Shown: positions 34,433-44,068, numbered from the stretch's first letter. The stretch is 64,000 nt of DNA from Vacuolonema iberomarrocanum LEGE 07170 (GCA_015207365.1 JADEXA010000033.1:1-64000); one strand, 5' to 3'. Notes: a model not told the origin generated them from the sequence alone. A program made the numbers and translations.

Positions 34433-35805
34433 TCGGCTACTTGGTCAAAACCTTTCCGAAGCTCTCCGAAACCTTTATCCTCAACGAGATTTTGGAGCTG
34501 GAGCGGCAAGGGGTGAAGCTCCATATCTTTTCCCTGCGATCGCCAAACGATGCCATCCACCATCCAGCCGTGGCGCAGGTGAAATCCCCCGTCACCTACA
34601 TTCCCTCAATTTTGCCCCAGACGAGTGCTGTCGCTAAAGCCGCGTTACTGGAGGCGCAGGTTAACCTCAGTCAACAATTTGCCCTGTGCCAGCCCAATCC
34701 AGTGGATGCGGCGATTATGTTTCACCATCAACGTCCCGAGGCGAAGGAGCTGAACGAAATTTGGCAGGCCATTTACCTGGCACAAGAGATGCAGCGGTTG
34801 AACATTGCCCACTTACATGTGCATTTTGCCAATATCCCCACCGCGACGGCAGAGATGGCTCAAATCATTTGCGATGTACCTTACAGCATCACCGCTCATG
34901 CCAAAGACATCTACCTGACGGACTCCGAGGTTCTCGATCGCCGCATGGCCAAAGCCGAATTTGTGCTGACCTGCACCGACTTCAACCGCCAATATCTGCA
35001 ACGCATTTCGCGCAGCGATACGACCATTCACCTGGCCTATCACGGTATTGATCTGAAGCGGTTCACTTCGCCAGCTTCGATGCTGCCTGCGATCCGTGAG
35101 CGGTTGCCAGAACGGGCACAGAGTGCTGCAAATCCCGTCGAGGCCGATGCGGTTGCTCAGCCCGTACGACTCCTATCTGTCGGACGATTTTGCGAGAAAA
35201 AGGGCTTTGATTACTTGCTAAAAGCCTGTCGGCTCTTGTGGGCCAACGACCTGAACTTTACCTGCACCCTGGTGGGCTATGGCCCGTTGCAATCCCAGAT
35301 TGAGCAATGGATTGATACCTACCAGCTCCACGATGTCGTTACATTGGCCGGGAAACTGACCCAAGATCAGGTGCTGGAGCAGTATCGGCAGGCCGATGCC
35401 TTTGTGTTGCCCTGCGTCGTGATGGAGGACGGCGATCGCGACGGTCTTCCCAATGTGCTGCTGGAAGCGATGGCAACGGGCTTACCCGTGGTGTCGACCG
35501 ATATTTCTGGGATTGGCGAACTGGTGCAGTCGGGGCATAACGGCTTGCTGGTGCCCGAGCGCAATGAGGTCGCGCTGGCCGATGCTCTGCAACAACTGAT
35601 GGCCGATGCCCAATGGCGATCGCAACTGGGGCACAACGGTCAGCAGACGGTACGTCAGCGGTTTGCGCTCGCGCAAAATGTTGGCGATGTCAAAGACCTG
35701 CTGCTACAAACCTTGACCCGCCAGCCAAGCCAACCGTCTCGGCATCAGGCTTCTGCCCACGCTACGTTGCACTCTGTTGATCAGCTGGAGAATGCTCTCT
35801 TATGA
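34408..35805 (+). CDS. GT4-family glycosyltransferase
   Basis: 465 residues from ATG 34408 (MSYSRQPVIGYLVKTFPKLS), within the end of the upstream gene; the open frame extends further upstream without conservation. N-domain KTFPKLSETFILNEILELER is typical of colanic-acid WcaL/exopolysaccharide GT4 enzymes; C-domain LLSVGRFCEKKGFDYLLKAC, LVGYGPLQ and EDGDRDGLPNVLLEAMATGL (EX7E). It overlaps the next gene start by 4 nt, so translation is coupled. Adds a sugar to the cluster's glycan; specificity unknown. Confidence 0.9.
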   Translation: MSYSRQPVIGYLVKTFPKLSETFILNEILELERQGVKLHIFSLRSPNDAIHHPAVAQVKSPVTYIPSILPQTSAVAKAALLEAQVNLSQQFALCQPNPVDAAIMFHHQRPEAKELNEIWQAIYLAQEMQRLNIAHLHVHFANIPTATAEMAQIICDVPYSITAHAKDIYLTDSEVLDRRMAKAEFVLTCTDFNRQYLQRISRSDTTIHLAYHGIDLKRFTSPASMLPAIRERLPERAQSAANPVEADAVAQPVRLLSVGRFCEKKGFDYLLKACRLLWANDLNFTCTLVGYGPLQSQIEQWIDTYQLHDVVTLAGKLTQDQVLEQYRQADAFVLPCVVMEDGDRDGLPNVLLEAMATGLPVVSTDISGIGELVQSGHNGLLVPERNEVALADALQQLMADAQWRSQLGHNGQQTVRQRFALAQNVGDVKDLLLQTLTRQPSQPSRHQASAHATLHSVDQLENALL

Positions 35806-37004
35806 AACGCTTAATGTTCTACTGTCAACACATCCTGGGCATTGGTCATCTCATCCGTAGTATGGAAATTATCAAAGGATTGACCGCCGATTTTGAGGTG
35901 TGTTTTGTCAATGGTGGCGAAGTGATTCATGACTTCCCAATTCCCGATGACGTTGATGTTGTGAACTTGCCCGCTCTCAAGACTGACTCGGAGTTTCGTG
36001 CTCTACAGGTGCCTGAAGGGTTTGATGATGTGGAGTCGGCGATGGCGTTTCGTCGCGATCGCCTGCTGGAAGTGTGCGATCGCCTCCAGCCCGATGTTTT
36101 GATGGTGGAGCTGTTTCCCTTCGGTCGGCGCAAGTTTTCGCCCGAGCTAATTCCGTTGATTGAGCGGGCGCGGGCGATGGGCACAAAGGTGGTGTCGAGC
36201 TTGCGGGATATCGTGGTTACCAAGCAAGATCAGGAGCGCCACGAAGCCAAGGTTTGCAAACTGATGAATCGCTATTTCGATCAACTGCTGATTCATGGCG
36301 ATCCGCAGTTCATGCCGCTGGAGCGTAGCTTTTCACGGGTGGCCGACTTGGAGTGCCCCGTTTACTACACAGGCTATGTGGTACAGGGAGATTCGCACAC
36401 CCCAACCGAGATAACGAATGCCGCGTCGATTCCGCAGCCCTTACTTCTCGTTAGCGTGGGGGGCGGACGCTTCGGTCACGAACTGCTCGACTGCGTGGCC
36501 GAAGCGGCGGAGTACTTGGAACAACAAATTCCCCATCAAATCCAGATGTTCACAGGGCCGTTTTCGCCAGATTCGGTGGTGCAGCGGATGCAGGCGATCG
36601 CCCACCAACAGCCCAACCTGACGGTGGAGCGCTACACGCCCAACCTGCTGGCGTACATGAGCCGCGCCGACCTATCCATCAGCATGGCGGGCTACAACAC
36701 CACCATGAATGTGCTGACGACGGGCGTGCGATCGCTGCTGCTGCCGTTTAAGGGCAACGACGACCAGGAGCAGAGCATCCGCTCCGAGCGGCTAGAAGAA
36801 CTGGGAGTTGTGTCGGTGATTCGCCCCGACGATTTGAATCCCGAACGCTTTGCCCAGCGCGTTGTTGACATGCTGGCGCAAACACCTTCGCCAATGACCT
36901 TTGACCTGAATGGGGTGACGAATACAGCGACCTATGTGCGCGAACTCTGCGCCGGACGGCTGTCGCTATCCCAGAAGGCGATTTCCCCAGCGTCTGTTGC
37001 GTAG
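35802..37004 (+). CDS. GT28/MurG-like glycosyltransferase (second of two)
   Basis: 400 residues. MKRLMFYCQHILGIGHLIRS is the classical GIGHxxR loop of the MJ1255/VC2487 family; LMVELFPFGRRKF, SSLRDIVV, LLVSVGGGRFG and MAGYNTTMNVLTTGVRSLLL follow in the order seen in the first copy. Homologous with the 33179 gene over its length but strongly diverged, so the pair is an old duplication rather than a recent one. ATGA overlap with the upstream GT4 gene. Confidence 0.87.
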   Translation: MKRLMFYCQHILGIGHLIRSMEIIKGLTADFEVCFVNGGEVIHDFPIPDDVDVVNLPALKTDSEFRALQVPEGFDDVESAMAFRRDRLLEVCDRLQPDVLMVELFPFGRRKFSPELIPLIERARAMGTKVVSSLRDIVVTKQDQERHEAKVCKLMNRYFDQLLIHGDPQFMPLERSFSRVADLECPVYYTGYVVQGDSHTPTEITNAASIPQPLLLVSVGGGRFGHELLDCVAEAAEYLEQQIPHQIQMFTGPFSPDSVVQRMQAIAHQQPNLTVERYTPNLLAYMSRADLSISMAGYNTTMNVLTTGVRSLLLPFKGNDDQEQSIRSERLEELGVVSVIRPDDLNPERFAQRVVDMLAQTPSPMTFDLNGVTNTATYVRELCAGRLSLSQKAISPASVA

Positions 37005-37153
37005 GTTAGGTAGAACGAAGTGAAACCCAACAGTGATGAGGGTTTCGCAAGTGCTCAACCCAACGAAACCAAACCGACAAGTCTGACTGTCTCGTGCATC
37101 TATCCCAGCCACTTGCTTATTCCAAGCTATTACTCCCCAAGGAGACATTCACC

Positions 37154-38380
37154 ATGTCTACAACTCAAACATCCAAGCGCATTTGCATCACAACGTTGGA
37201 ATATCCCCCGGATATTGGCGGTGTGGGGACGTCGGTCTATCGCATTGCCCACATGCTCAAAGCGTTGGGCTATGAGGTACATGTGGCGGTTTTCCATTCC
37301 AAGCATCGCAAGGAAAATGACGGTACCATCCGCACGGGCTACCGCACGGTTGAAGATGAGGGCATTTTGGTGCATCGGATTCGGTCGGCGGTGCGCTCGG
37401 AAACCCTGGCCGTTCAGGACTACCTAAGCGAAGTCTATGCCCAGGTGCGATCGCTCCATCTCACCTACCAGTTCGATGCCTTTCACGCCTTTTTCTTGAA
37501 TGAAACCGGATTTCTCACCACGCTGCTCGCACGGGAATATGGCGTGCCCGTGATCAACAGCATCCGGGGCAATGATCTGCACAAGCATATTTTCAACCCC
37601 AAACAGCATGGACAAATTGCCTGGACGCTAGAACATTCCGACTGGGTCACCTGCGTCAATCGCGACCTCCGGCGTCGTGCCAACGTCCTCGTGCCGGGAC
37701 TGGAGCGCCGCTCCAATTCCTTCTGGAACTCCATCGTACCCATTGATTTTGCCGATGCACCCGTTCCGCCAATGATTCAAACGCTGCGCCAGCGTGAGGA
37801 TACCGGACTCCTTGTTGGGTCGGTTGGTCGCTTTCGGGACAAGAAGGGCATCGACTTTCTAATCGATGCGTGCGAGTTAGTGCAACAGGATCTGCCTGTG
37901 ACGCTGCTGCTGGTGGGCGACTTTGTTGACAAAGAGAAAGACTATTGGGATGACCTCATCCAAGCCAGCGGCTTTAGCGATCGCATTCATGTCACGGGCA
38001 TGATGCCCCGCGAAGAGGCTCTCACCTATTTGCCCCATTTAGATGTGTTTGCCATTCCTTCTGTCCATGATGGGTGCCCCAATGCCATGCTTGAAGCCAT
38101 GTTGGCCGGATGTGCGGTGATTGGCACGGACGTGGATGCGATGGGTGAAATTCTCACCGATCGCCATGATGCCCTGGTGGTGCCGCCCAGCTCTAGCAAG
38201 GCGATCGCCAAGGCACTGCGCACCCTGGCGGCTGCTCCCGACCTGCGCCGCCAGCTCGGCCTAGCTGCCCGCGAGACGGTGCTGACGCAACTGGCGCCTG
38301 CCGTTGAGCAAGAGAACTGGGCCAAGGTCTACCAGCGCGTATTGCAAGACGAACCTGTTCCCATGATGGCGATCGCCTAA
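37154..38380 (+). CDS. GT4-family glycosyltransferase
   Basis: 408 residues from ATG 37154, which has AAGGAGA about 8 nt upstream; an upstream TTG at 37094 is rejected. ICITTLEYPPDIGGVGTSVY is the N-terminal Gly-rich acceptor loop; donor domain VGSVGRFRDKKGIDFLIDAC, LLLVGDFVDKE and HDGCPNAMLEAMLAGCAVIG (EX7E). Third step enzyme in the cluster. 150 bp separate it from the upstream gene. Confidence 0.9.
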   Translation: MSTTQTSKRICITTLEYPPDIGGVGTSVYRIAHMLKALGYEVHVAVFHSKHRKENDGTIRTGYRTVEDEGILVHRIRSAVRSETLAVQDYLSEVYAQVRSLHLTYQFDAFHAFFLNETGFLTTLLAREYGVPVINSIRGNDLHKHIFNPKQHGQIAWTLEHSDWVTCVNRDLRRRANVLVPGLERRSNSFWNSIVPIDFADAPVPPMIQTLRQREDTGLLVGSVGRFRDKKGIDFLIDACELVQQDLPVTLLLVGDFVDKEKDYWDDLIQASGFSDRIHVTGMMPREEALTYLPHLDVFAIPSVHDGCPNAMLEAMLAGCAVIGTDVDAMGEILTDRHDALVVPPSSSKAIAKALRTLAAAPDLRRQLGLAARETVLTQLAPAVEQENWAKVYQRVLQDEPVPMMAIA

Positions 38381-38475
38381 TGCTTTGGTCTCCCTGATGC
38401 CCTGACCTGGGGCATGACTCACAGTGTCCCATCCTTCCTTATCGTTTTCATCTTTATTTATCAGGAGATGTAATT

Positions 38476-39570
38476 ATGACGTTTTCCTCCCAACCCCTCA
38501 TCACCATTGTTGTTGCACCCCGAGAACGGTTTAGTTACGCTCGCCAATCACTCGAAAGCATTTTTGCCGAGACCTCCATTCCGTTTGAGATGGTCTATGT
38601 CGATGGGGGTTCCCCGACTGGGGTTCGGAATTACCTGCAACAGCAGGCTCAAGAGCGCGGGTTTAAGCTGATTCGCACTAAACATTACCTGTCGCCTAAC
38701 GAAGCCCGCAACATTGGGCTGAAGCATGTGAAAACGCCCTATGTGCTGTTCATCGACAATGATGTGGACGTAACACCGGGATGGCTCACCTGGCTCTTTA
38801 GCTGTGCCGAGGAAACCCAGGCCACGGTGGTTTGCCCTCTCACTTGCATCGGCCAGCCATTGCACCAAAAAATCCACCTGGCTGGCGGTGAAGCCCGCAT
38901 TATCCTGGAAGTGGAGGGCAACCAGTCGCGCCGCAAAGTTCATGAAAAGCATTACTTTGTGAATCGTCCGGTGGAAGCCGTGCAAGACCAGCTTCAGCGA
39001 CGGGCTTGCGAGTTCGCCGAGTTTCACTGCATGCTTGTGCGCACCGAGATTTTCGAACGGATTGGGCCGTTGGATCAGAAACTGCTCAGCACCCGGGAGC
39101 ATATCGACTTTTGCCTCAGCGTTACTCAAGCGGGCGGAACAATTTACTGTGAGCCAGAGTCGGTGGTGACCTATGTGCCCGATATTCTGTATCGCTGGTC
39201 TGACTTGTCGTACTTTATGCTGCGCTGGAGCGACGAGTGGGAGCGCAAGAGTCTGAAGCATTTCCGCAAGAAGTGGAATCTAGATAAGGACAAGTACTTT
39301 AAAAAGCGCTATCGCCGTCTGGGACACCGTCGCCACCATGCCTTCCTGCGTCCCTTGGTGCGGAAGTTTACCTTTGGCCGCGCGATTCCCAAGCTAGAAA
39401 GTATGGCGATCGCCCTCGAACGCAAGTTCAATGATTGGCTGGTCAACTCCTACAAGCGCCGCATTGCCAATCGCCCTGAGATCCAGTCCCAGATGATTAT
39501 GTTATCGCCGCCATCAACGGCCTCAAGTGGTGCGATCGAAGAAACAGCGATGGTTTCCAACCCCCGCTAA
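38476..39570 (+). CDS. GT2-family glycosyltransferase
   Basis: 364 residues, AGGAGATG before the ATG. GT-A fold: ITIVVAPRERFSYARQSLES, MVYVDGGSPTGVRNYL, SPNEARNIGLKHVKTPYVLF and the DxD-like metal motif IDNDVDVTPGWL; acceptor side LSTREHIDFCLSVTQAGG (ED/EH-type catalytic region). C-terminal 80 residues are basic (KHFRKKWNLDKDKYFKKRYR), probably membrane-peripheral. Only inverting GT-A enzyme of the cluster. Ends about 46 bp before the ABC transporter start. Confidence 0.88.
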   Translation: MTFSSQPLITIVVAPRERFSYARQSLESIFAETSIPFEMVYVDGGSPTGVRNYLQQQAQERGFKLIRTKHYLSPNEARNIGLKHVKTPYVLFIDNDVDVTPGWLTWLFSCAEETQATVVCPLTCIGQPLHQKIHLAGGEARIILEVEGNQSRRKVHEKHYFVNRPVEAVQDQLQRRACEFAEFHCMLVRTEIFERIGPLDQKLLSTREHIDFCLSVTQAGGTIYCEPESVVTYVPDILYRWSDLSYFMLRWSDEWERKSLKHFRKKWNLDKDKYFKKRYRRLGHRRHHAFLRPLVRKFTFGRAIPKLESMAIALERKFNDWLVNSYKRRIANRPEIQSQMIMLSPPSTASSGAIEETAMVSNPR

Positions 39571-39616
39571 TTCGCCATCTGTACTCTCCCCGACGGTTAT
39601 TAAACGTCCAAACCCT

Positions 39617-41482
39617 ATGCCGCGTCCTAAATCCTTGAAATCAACGATTCCGGGTATCGGGCGAATTCTGCGGCACTTTATGCCGCAGATCGCCAAGGAG
39701 AAACACCTTTTGGTGCTCTCGTTGCTGGCGCTGGTGGCCGAAACGGCCATGCGGTTGTTGGAACCCTGGCCACTCAAGTTCATATTTGACCGGGTTATTC
39801 TCCCTGGCTTCAATGTGCATAGTCTCGGCATCGAAGCCCTCGAAGGCTGGAGCCCAACGGCAGTGTTGACGCTGCTGGCGCTATCTCTGGTAGCAATATC
39901 TGCCCTTCGAGGGGCGGCTGCCTACGGCAGCACCGTGGGCATGGCGGTCGCCGCAACCCGCATTATGGCCGACATTCGCGGTCGCCTCTATAGCCATATC
40001 CAACGACTTTCGCTCTCCTTTCACACCAAAGCCAAAAGCGGCGACCTGATTACCCGCGTCACCTACGACATCGAGCGGCTGCGGGAGGTAACGGTGGTCG
40101 CCGCCCTGCCGTTGCTAACAAACACCTTTACCCTGGTGGGCATGCTCGTTGTCATGTTTGTCCTCAATGTGGAACTGGCACTAATTGCGGTGATGGTGCT
40201 GCCCCTGTTTGCGCTTTCGACGATGAAGATGTCCACCAAAATTCAAACGGTCGCCCGCCGTCAGCGCAAACGGGAAGGGGCGATGGCTGCCTCGGCAGCC
40301 GAGGCGATCGCCGCTATCAAAGTCGTTCAGGCGTTGGGACTGCAAGACATGCTGGAAAACAGCTTTGCCTCCCACAACAAGAAAAGCCTAGAGGAAAGTG
40401 CGGAGGCGCAAAAGCTACGCGCGGGGCAAGAACGACTGGTGGAAGTGTTGGTGGCGATCGCGACATCCCTAGTGTTGTGGCGAGGGGTGCAGCTCACCCT
40501 GCAAGGAAGCGTCACCCCAGGTGATTTGCTGGTCTTTATTACCTATCTCAAAGTCGCGTTTAAGCCCATGCGACAGCTCGCCAAGTATACCGGGCAAATC
40601 GCCAAGGCAACTGCTTCAGGGGAACGGGTGATCGACATTCTCGACACTGTGCCGGAGGTGCGCAACCTGCGGGGGGCGATGGACGCACTGCCCTTTCAAG
40701 GCGATATTCAGTTTGATCGGGTGTCTTTTGGCTACGGTGAAGAGTCAGGCATTTTGAATAACATCAGCTTTGCCATCAAGCCGGGACAGCGGATCGCCTT
40801 GGTCGGCCCATCCGGTGGTGGTAAATCTACTCTGGTCAGTTTGCTGATGCGATTTTATGACCCTACGGCAGGTAGCATCCGCATCGACGGAAACGACATC
40901 CGAGCCTATACCCTCGACTCGCTGCGGAATCAAATCAGCATCGTACTGCAAGAGAGCGTCCTGTTTGCCACCTCTGTGCGCGACAACATTGCCTATGGCT
41001 TGGCGGGAGCAACGGATGAGGCGATCGAAGTGGCGGCACGTCTGGCCAATGCCCACGACTTCATCATGGCGCTGCCGCAGGGATATGACACGGTTTTGAG
41101 TGAGCGGGGAAATACTCTGTCGGGGGGACAACGCCAGCGGATTGCGATCGCCCGTGCGGCCATTCGCAATGCCCCGATCATCATTCTCGATGAGCCCACC
41201 ACGGGTCTCGACAACGAGAGCGATCGCCTGGTAAGCGATGCCCTCGAACGCTTAACCCAGAACAAAACCACCCTTCTCATTTCCCATGATTTGCGGTCGG
41301 CTGAAACTGCCGATGAAATTTTCTACCTGGAGCAAGGTTCAATTTTGGAGCGAGGCAGCCATTCAGCCTTGATGCAGCGCAACGACAAATATGCGCGGCT
41401 TTACTCTCTCCAATCCTCTCCCCAACCTGCTTCAGAGTCCTCTAGCTCTGTTAGCCCTTCCGCTTATGCTCTTATCTCCTAA
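39617..41482 (+). CDS. ABC exporter/flippase half-transporter (MsbA type, TMD-NBD)
   Basis: 621 residues from ATG 39617; the longer frame from 39527 overlaps the GT2 gene. Six-helix membrane domain (about 40-340, for example LLVLSLLALVAETAMRLLEP) followed by one NBD: Walker A VGPSGGGKSTLVSLLM, Q-loop SIVLQESVLFATSVRDNIAY, signature LSGGQRQRIAIARA, Walker B IIILDEPTTGLD. Works as a homodimer. Inside a glycosyltransferase row it most likely moves a lipid-linked or lipid-anchored glycan across the membrane. Overlaps the following phosphatase gene by 17 bp. Confidence 0.92.
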   Translation: MPRPKSLKSTIPGIGRILRHFMPQIAKEKHLLVLSLLALVAETAMRLLEPWPLKFIFDRVILPGFNVHSLGIEALEGWSPTAVLTLLALSLVAISALRGAAAYGSTVGMAVAATRIMADIRGRLYSHIQRLSLSFHTKAKSGDLITRVTYDIERLREVTVVAALPLLTNTFTLVGMLVVMFVLNVELALIAVMVLPLFALSTMKMSTKIQTVARRQRKREGAMAASAAEAIAAIKVVQALGLQDMLENSFASHNKKSLEESAEAQKLRAGQERLVEVLVAIATSLVLWRGVQLTLQGSVTPGDLLVFITYLKVAFKPMRQLAKYTGQIAKATASGERVIDILDTVPEVRNLRGAMDALPFQGDIQFDRVSFGYGEESGILNNISFAIKPGQRIALVGPSGGGKSTLVSLLMRFYDPTAGSIRIDGNDIRAYTLDSLRNQISIVLQESVLFATSVRDNIAYGLAGATDEAIEVAARLANAHDFIMALPQGYDTVLSERGNTLSGGQRQRIAIARAAIRNAPIIILDEPTTGLDNESDRLVSDALERLTQNKTTLLISHDLRSAETADEIFYLEQGSILERGSHSALMQRNDKYARLYSLQSSPQPASESSSSVSPSAYALIS

Positions 41483-42707
41483 TATCACTCGACTCATCCT
41501 GGTGCGCCACGGACGCAGCACCCTCAACGACCAACAGCGCTACCAGGGCAGCAGCGACGAAGCCGTTCTCAACGAAACAGGATGGTTTCAGGCCAAACAA
41601 ATTGGCGCATGGCTACCCCTAGACTCCGTTGATGCGGTCTATGTCAGTCCGCTTAGACGGGCTCAGCAAACCGTTGAAGGTATCTTTGCCGAACAGAAAC
41701 CCCGCAGTGCCTCGTCGGAGCTGAGAACGCCTATCGCTGTTGGGACTCGACAACAGGACTCGGCTACCGTAGCAGCAGTGCAACGATCGCCCAAACCCCA
41801 GAGCGCACCGCATCCCAACCTGGCTCAATGGCTGCACACCAACCCCTTGCTTCGAGAGATTGACTTGCCTGAGTGGCAGGGTTTGCCCTACGCCGACGTG
41901 AAGCAACATTACGCTAGCGACTATCAGCGCTGGAAAAAGCAACCCCATGCGTTTCGGCAGGGGGGCATCTATCCGGTCAGTGACTTGTATGGGCGATCGC
42001 AAGCGTTCCTCAGAACGGTCGTACCCAATCATCGGGGACACACGCTACTTGTCGTCAGCCATGGGGGAACCAACCACGCCCTCATTAGCACTGCCTTAGG
42101 CTTACCCCCGAACACTCACCACTGTTTGCAACAGTCTAACGGCGGCGTCAGCATTCTGGACTACGACCATTTACAGCAACGGTTTCAGCTCCAAAGCTTG
42201 AATGCCACCCAGCATCTTGGTGAATGTTTGCCGAAGCTGAAGGAAGGGAAGCGGGGAATTCGGCTGCTGCTCGTTCCCGTAGAAGATGGATCTGCCGATC
42301 GAAAAGCTCTAGCCTCGCTCGCGTCTCTGGGATTGAGCTTCTGCCTGACTCAGAATCACCCGTCGATTCAGGCGGTGGCTCAACCGCTGCTGCAAGCAGA
42401 GTCGGCGCTGCTGCAAACGCGGATGCTGCCATCAGACTGGCTTGCCGCCTGTCACACCATGCTGACTCAACACCGCAATGTCGACAACTTGATGACGGGC
42501 GTGGCGATCGCCACGCCAGCTTTAATCCAACAACTGATTGCCCAGGCGATCGCCCCATCCCAATCCCCTGCTCTTGCCTTGGAACCAGGAACGATCAGCG
42601 TCATTCATTCCCCCGCCGATCATGTTCCAATCCTGCAGGCGATGAACATCAACCTGGGTTTATGCCCCATCGCCATCGACAGCGATATTCAATGGCTTAA
42701 ACCCTAG
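41466..42707 (+). CDS. Histidine phosphatase-family protein with an extra C-terminal domain
   Basis: 413 residues from ATG 41466, which lies inside the ABC gene end. N-terminal phosphoglycerate-mutase-like domain (about 1-215): LILVRHGRSTLNDQQRYQGS, ADLPR-like core (YVSPLRRAQQTVEGIF, LREIDLPEWQGL) and VVSHGGTNHALI. Residues about 230-413 form a second region without recognised motifs, where LLVPVEDG, GVAIATPALIQQL and PGTISVIHSPADHV hint at a second, diverged fold of the same kind. It may dephosphorylate a sugar phosphate or lipid phosphate in the glycan pathway. Translation is coupled to the flippase. Confidence 0.85.
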   Translation: MLLSPNITRLILVRHGRSTLNDQQRYQGSSDEAVLNETGWFQAKQIGAWLPLDSVDAVYVSPLRRAQQTVEGIFAEQKPRSASSELRTPIAVGTRQQDSATVAAVQRSPKPQSAPHPNLAQWLHTNPLLREIDLPEWQGLPYADVKQHYASDYQRWKKQPHAFRQGGIYPVSDLYGRSQAFLRTVVPNHRGHTLLVVSHGGTNHALISTALGLPPNTHHCLQQSNGGVSILDYDHLQQRFQLQSLNATQHLGECLPKLKEGKRGIRLLLVPVEDGSADRKALASLASLGLSFCLTQNHPSIQAVAQPLLQAESALLQTRMLPSDWLAACHTMLTQHRNVDNLMTGVAIATPALIQQLIAQAIAPSQSPALALEPGTISVIHSPADHVPILQAMNINLGLCPIAIDSDIQWLKP

Positions 42708-42708
42708 A

Positions 42709-42753
42709 TTATTTTATTGAAAGCCTTGCAGCGCTGGGCTTTCAACAAAATAA
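42709..42753. repeat. Palindromic element, family E copy 1
   Basis: TTATTTTATTGAAAGCC and GGCTTTCAACAAAATAA around TTGCAGCGCTG, directly after the phosphatase stop. Same TTGAAA...GCAGCGC...TTTCAA plan as 53374-53420 and 58927-58971. Could double as a terminator. Confidence 0.7.
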
Positions 42754-42810
42754 GCATGACTAACTGAAGCGAAAACCTGAGCGCAACTTTGAAATGGAGG
42801 AGAGTTTTCT

Positions 42811-43839
42811 ATGCGTCGTATTCTTGTTACGGGAGCCGCCGGATTTATTGGCTACCATGTCAGCCATACCTTGCTTCAGCAGGGACATGCAGTCATCGGC
42901 ATGGACAATCTCAACGATTACTACAGCGTGCAACTCAAGCGCGATCGCCTTGCCCAGCTCCAGCCTCAGCCCAATTTCACCTTTCACAAAATCGATTTGG
43001 CCAATCGAGCTCACATGGAGTGGCTATTTACTGCCTATCAGCCTGAGATTGTGATTCACCTCGCGGCCCAAGCGGGCGTTCGCTATTCCCTGCAAAACCC
43101 CCATGCCTACACAGACAGCAACCTGGTCGGGTTTCTCCATATCCTAGAAGGCTGCCGTAACTGTCAGGTGGAGCATCTGGTCTATGCTTCGTCTAGCTCG
43201 GTGTATGGGGCAAACCAGAAACAGCCTTTCTCGACGCAGCACAATGTCGATCATCCCCTCAGCCTTTATGCTGCCACCAAAAAGGCCAACGAGCTGATGG
43301 CCCATACCTACAGCCACCTTTACGGGATTCCCTGTACCGGGCTGCGATTCTTCACGGTCTATGGGCCTTGGGGGCGTCCTGATATGGCGACCTACAAGTT
43401 CACCGAGGCCATCATGTCGGGGCGTCCGATCGATGTCTACAACAATGGTAAAATGCGGCGCGACTTTACCTACATCGACGACATTGTGGATGGGGTGCTC
43501 CGACTGCTGCCCCACGCCCCGCAGCCGCATACCGCTGACCCCGATTGGACGACAGATCCCAGTACCAGCCAAGCGCCCTTCCGCATCTACAACATCGGCA
43601 ATAACCAACCCGTCGATTTGCTCTATTTCATCGAAACCCTCGAAGATTGCTTGGGACGATCCGCCCAAAAGAACTTGATGCCTCTGCAACCCGGTGATGT
43701 GCTCGAAACCTACGCCGATATCGATAGCTTGACCGAAGCGGTTGGGTTTCAGCCACAAACCTCTATCGAAGAGGGACTACAACGGTTTGTGGATTGGTAT
43801 CTGAGCTATCGCCCCATGGAGCAGGCGATCGCCTGCTAA
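42811..43839 (+). CDS. NAD-dependent epimerase, UDP-glucuronate 4-epimerase type
   Basis: 342 residues, GGAGGAG before the ATG. SDR fold: GAAGFIGYHVSHTLL (NAD loop), DNLNDYYSVQLKRDRL (typical of GAE/CapI enzymes), HLAAQAGVRYSL, SSSVYGANQKQPFS, catalytic Tyr and Lys in SLYAATKKANELMAHTYSHL and FFTVYGPWGRPDMATYKFTE, YNNGKMRRDFTYIDDIVDG. Converts UDP-glucuronate to UDP-galacturonate by homology to family members with this NDYY segment. Together with ugd at the other end of the cluster it indicates that galacturonic or glucuronic acid enters the product. Confidence 0.92.
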   Translation: MRRILVTGAAGFIGYHVSHTLLQQGHAVIGMDNLNDYYSVQLKRDRLAQLQPQPNFTFHKIDLANRAHMEWLFTAYQPEIVIHLAAQAGVRYSLQNPHAYTDSNLVGFLHILEGCRNCQVEHLVYASSSSVYGANQKQPFSTQHNVDHPLSLYAATKKANELMAHTYSHLYGIPCTGLRFFTVYGPWGRPDMATYKFTEAIMSGRPIDVYNNGKMRRDFTYIDDIVDGVLRLLPHAPQPHTADPDWTTDPSTSQAPFRIYNIGNNQPVDLLYFIETLEDCLGRSAQKNLMPLQPGDVLETYADIDSLTEAVGFQPQTSIEEGLQRFVDWYLSYRPMEQAIAC

Positions 43840-43873
43840 GCCCGTTTTAGATTTTCGACTTTGTCGTGGTCTC

Positions 43874-43976
43874 ATATCAAATCCGGTTGAAGAACCCAAC
43901 TATCATTTGTGGCCGCTACAATGCAGCGGCCACAAATGATAGTTGGGTTTTACGGCTATTTAACCGGATTTGATAT
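43874..43976. repeat. Palindromic element, family A copy 2 (103 bp, reversed)
   Basis: ATATCAAATCCGGTTGAAGA ... GGGTTTTACGGCTATTTAAC ... CCGGATTTGATAT. Orientation is opposite to copy 1. Inner stem CTATCATTTGTGGCCGCTAC differs at several places from copy 1, with the other arm changed to match. Flanking base C on both sides. Confidence 0.85.
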
Positions 43977-44052
43977 CAGTCGAACAATTTTCGATTTTTG
44001 ATGGGTTCGCGGAGAGAGCCAGTCGTTTTCAGCGTCTGTCGGTAGATTGTGC

Positions 44053-44068
44053 AGTGATGATGATCACT
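44053..44068. promoter_or_regulatory. CRP-like palindrome upstream of small secreted protein 1
   Basis: AGTGATGATGATCACT: GTGA-N6-TCAC, the core spacing of CRP/SyCRP1 sites (TGTGA-N6-TCACA) with A/T outermost. 139 bp before the ATG at 44208. The copy upstream of the paralogue (47731-47746) keeps the symmetry with a different centre. Binding protein is inferred. Confidence 0.5.
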
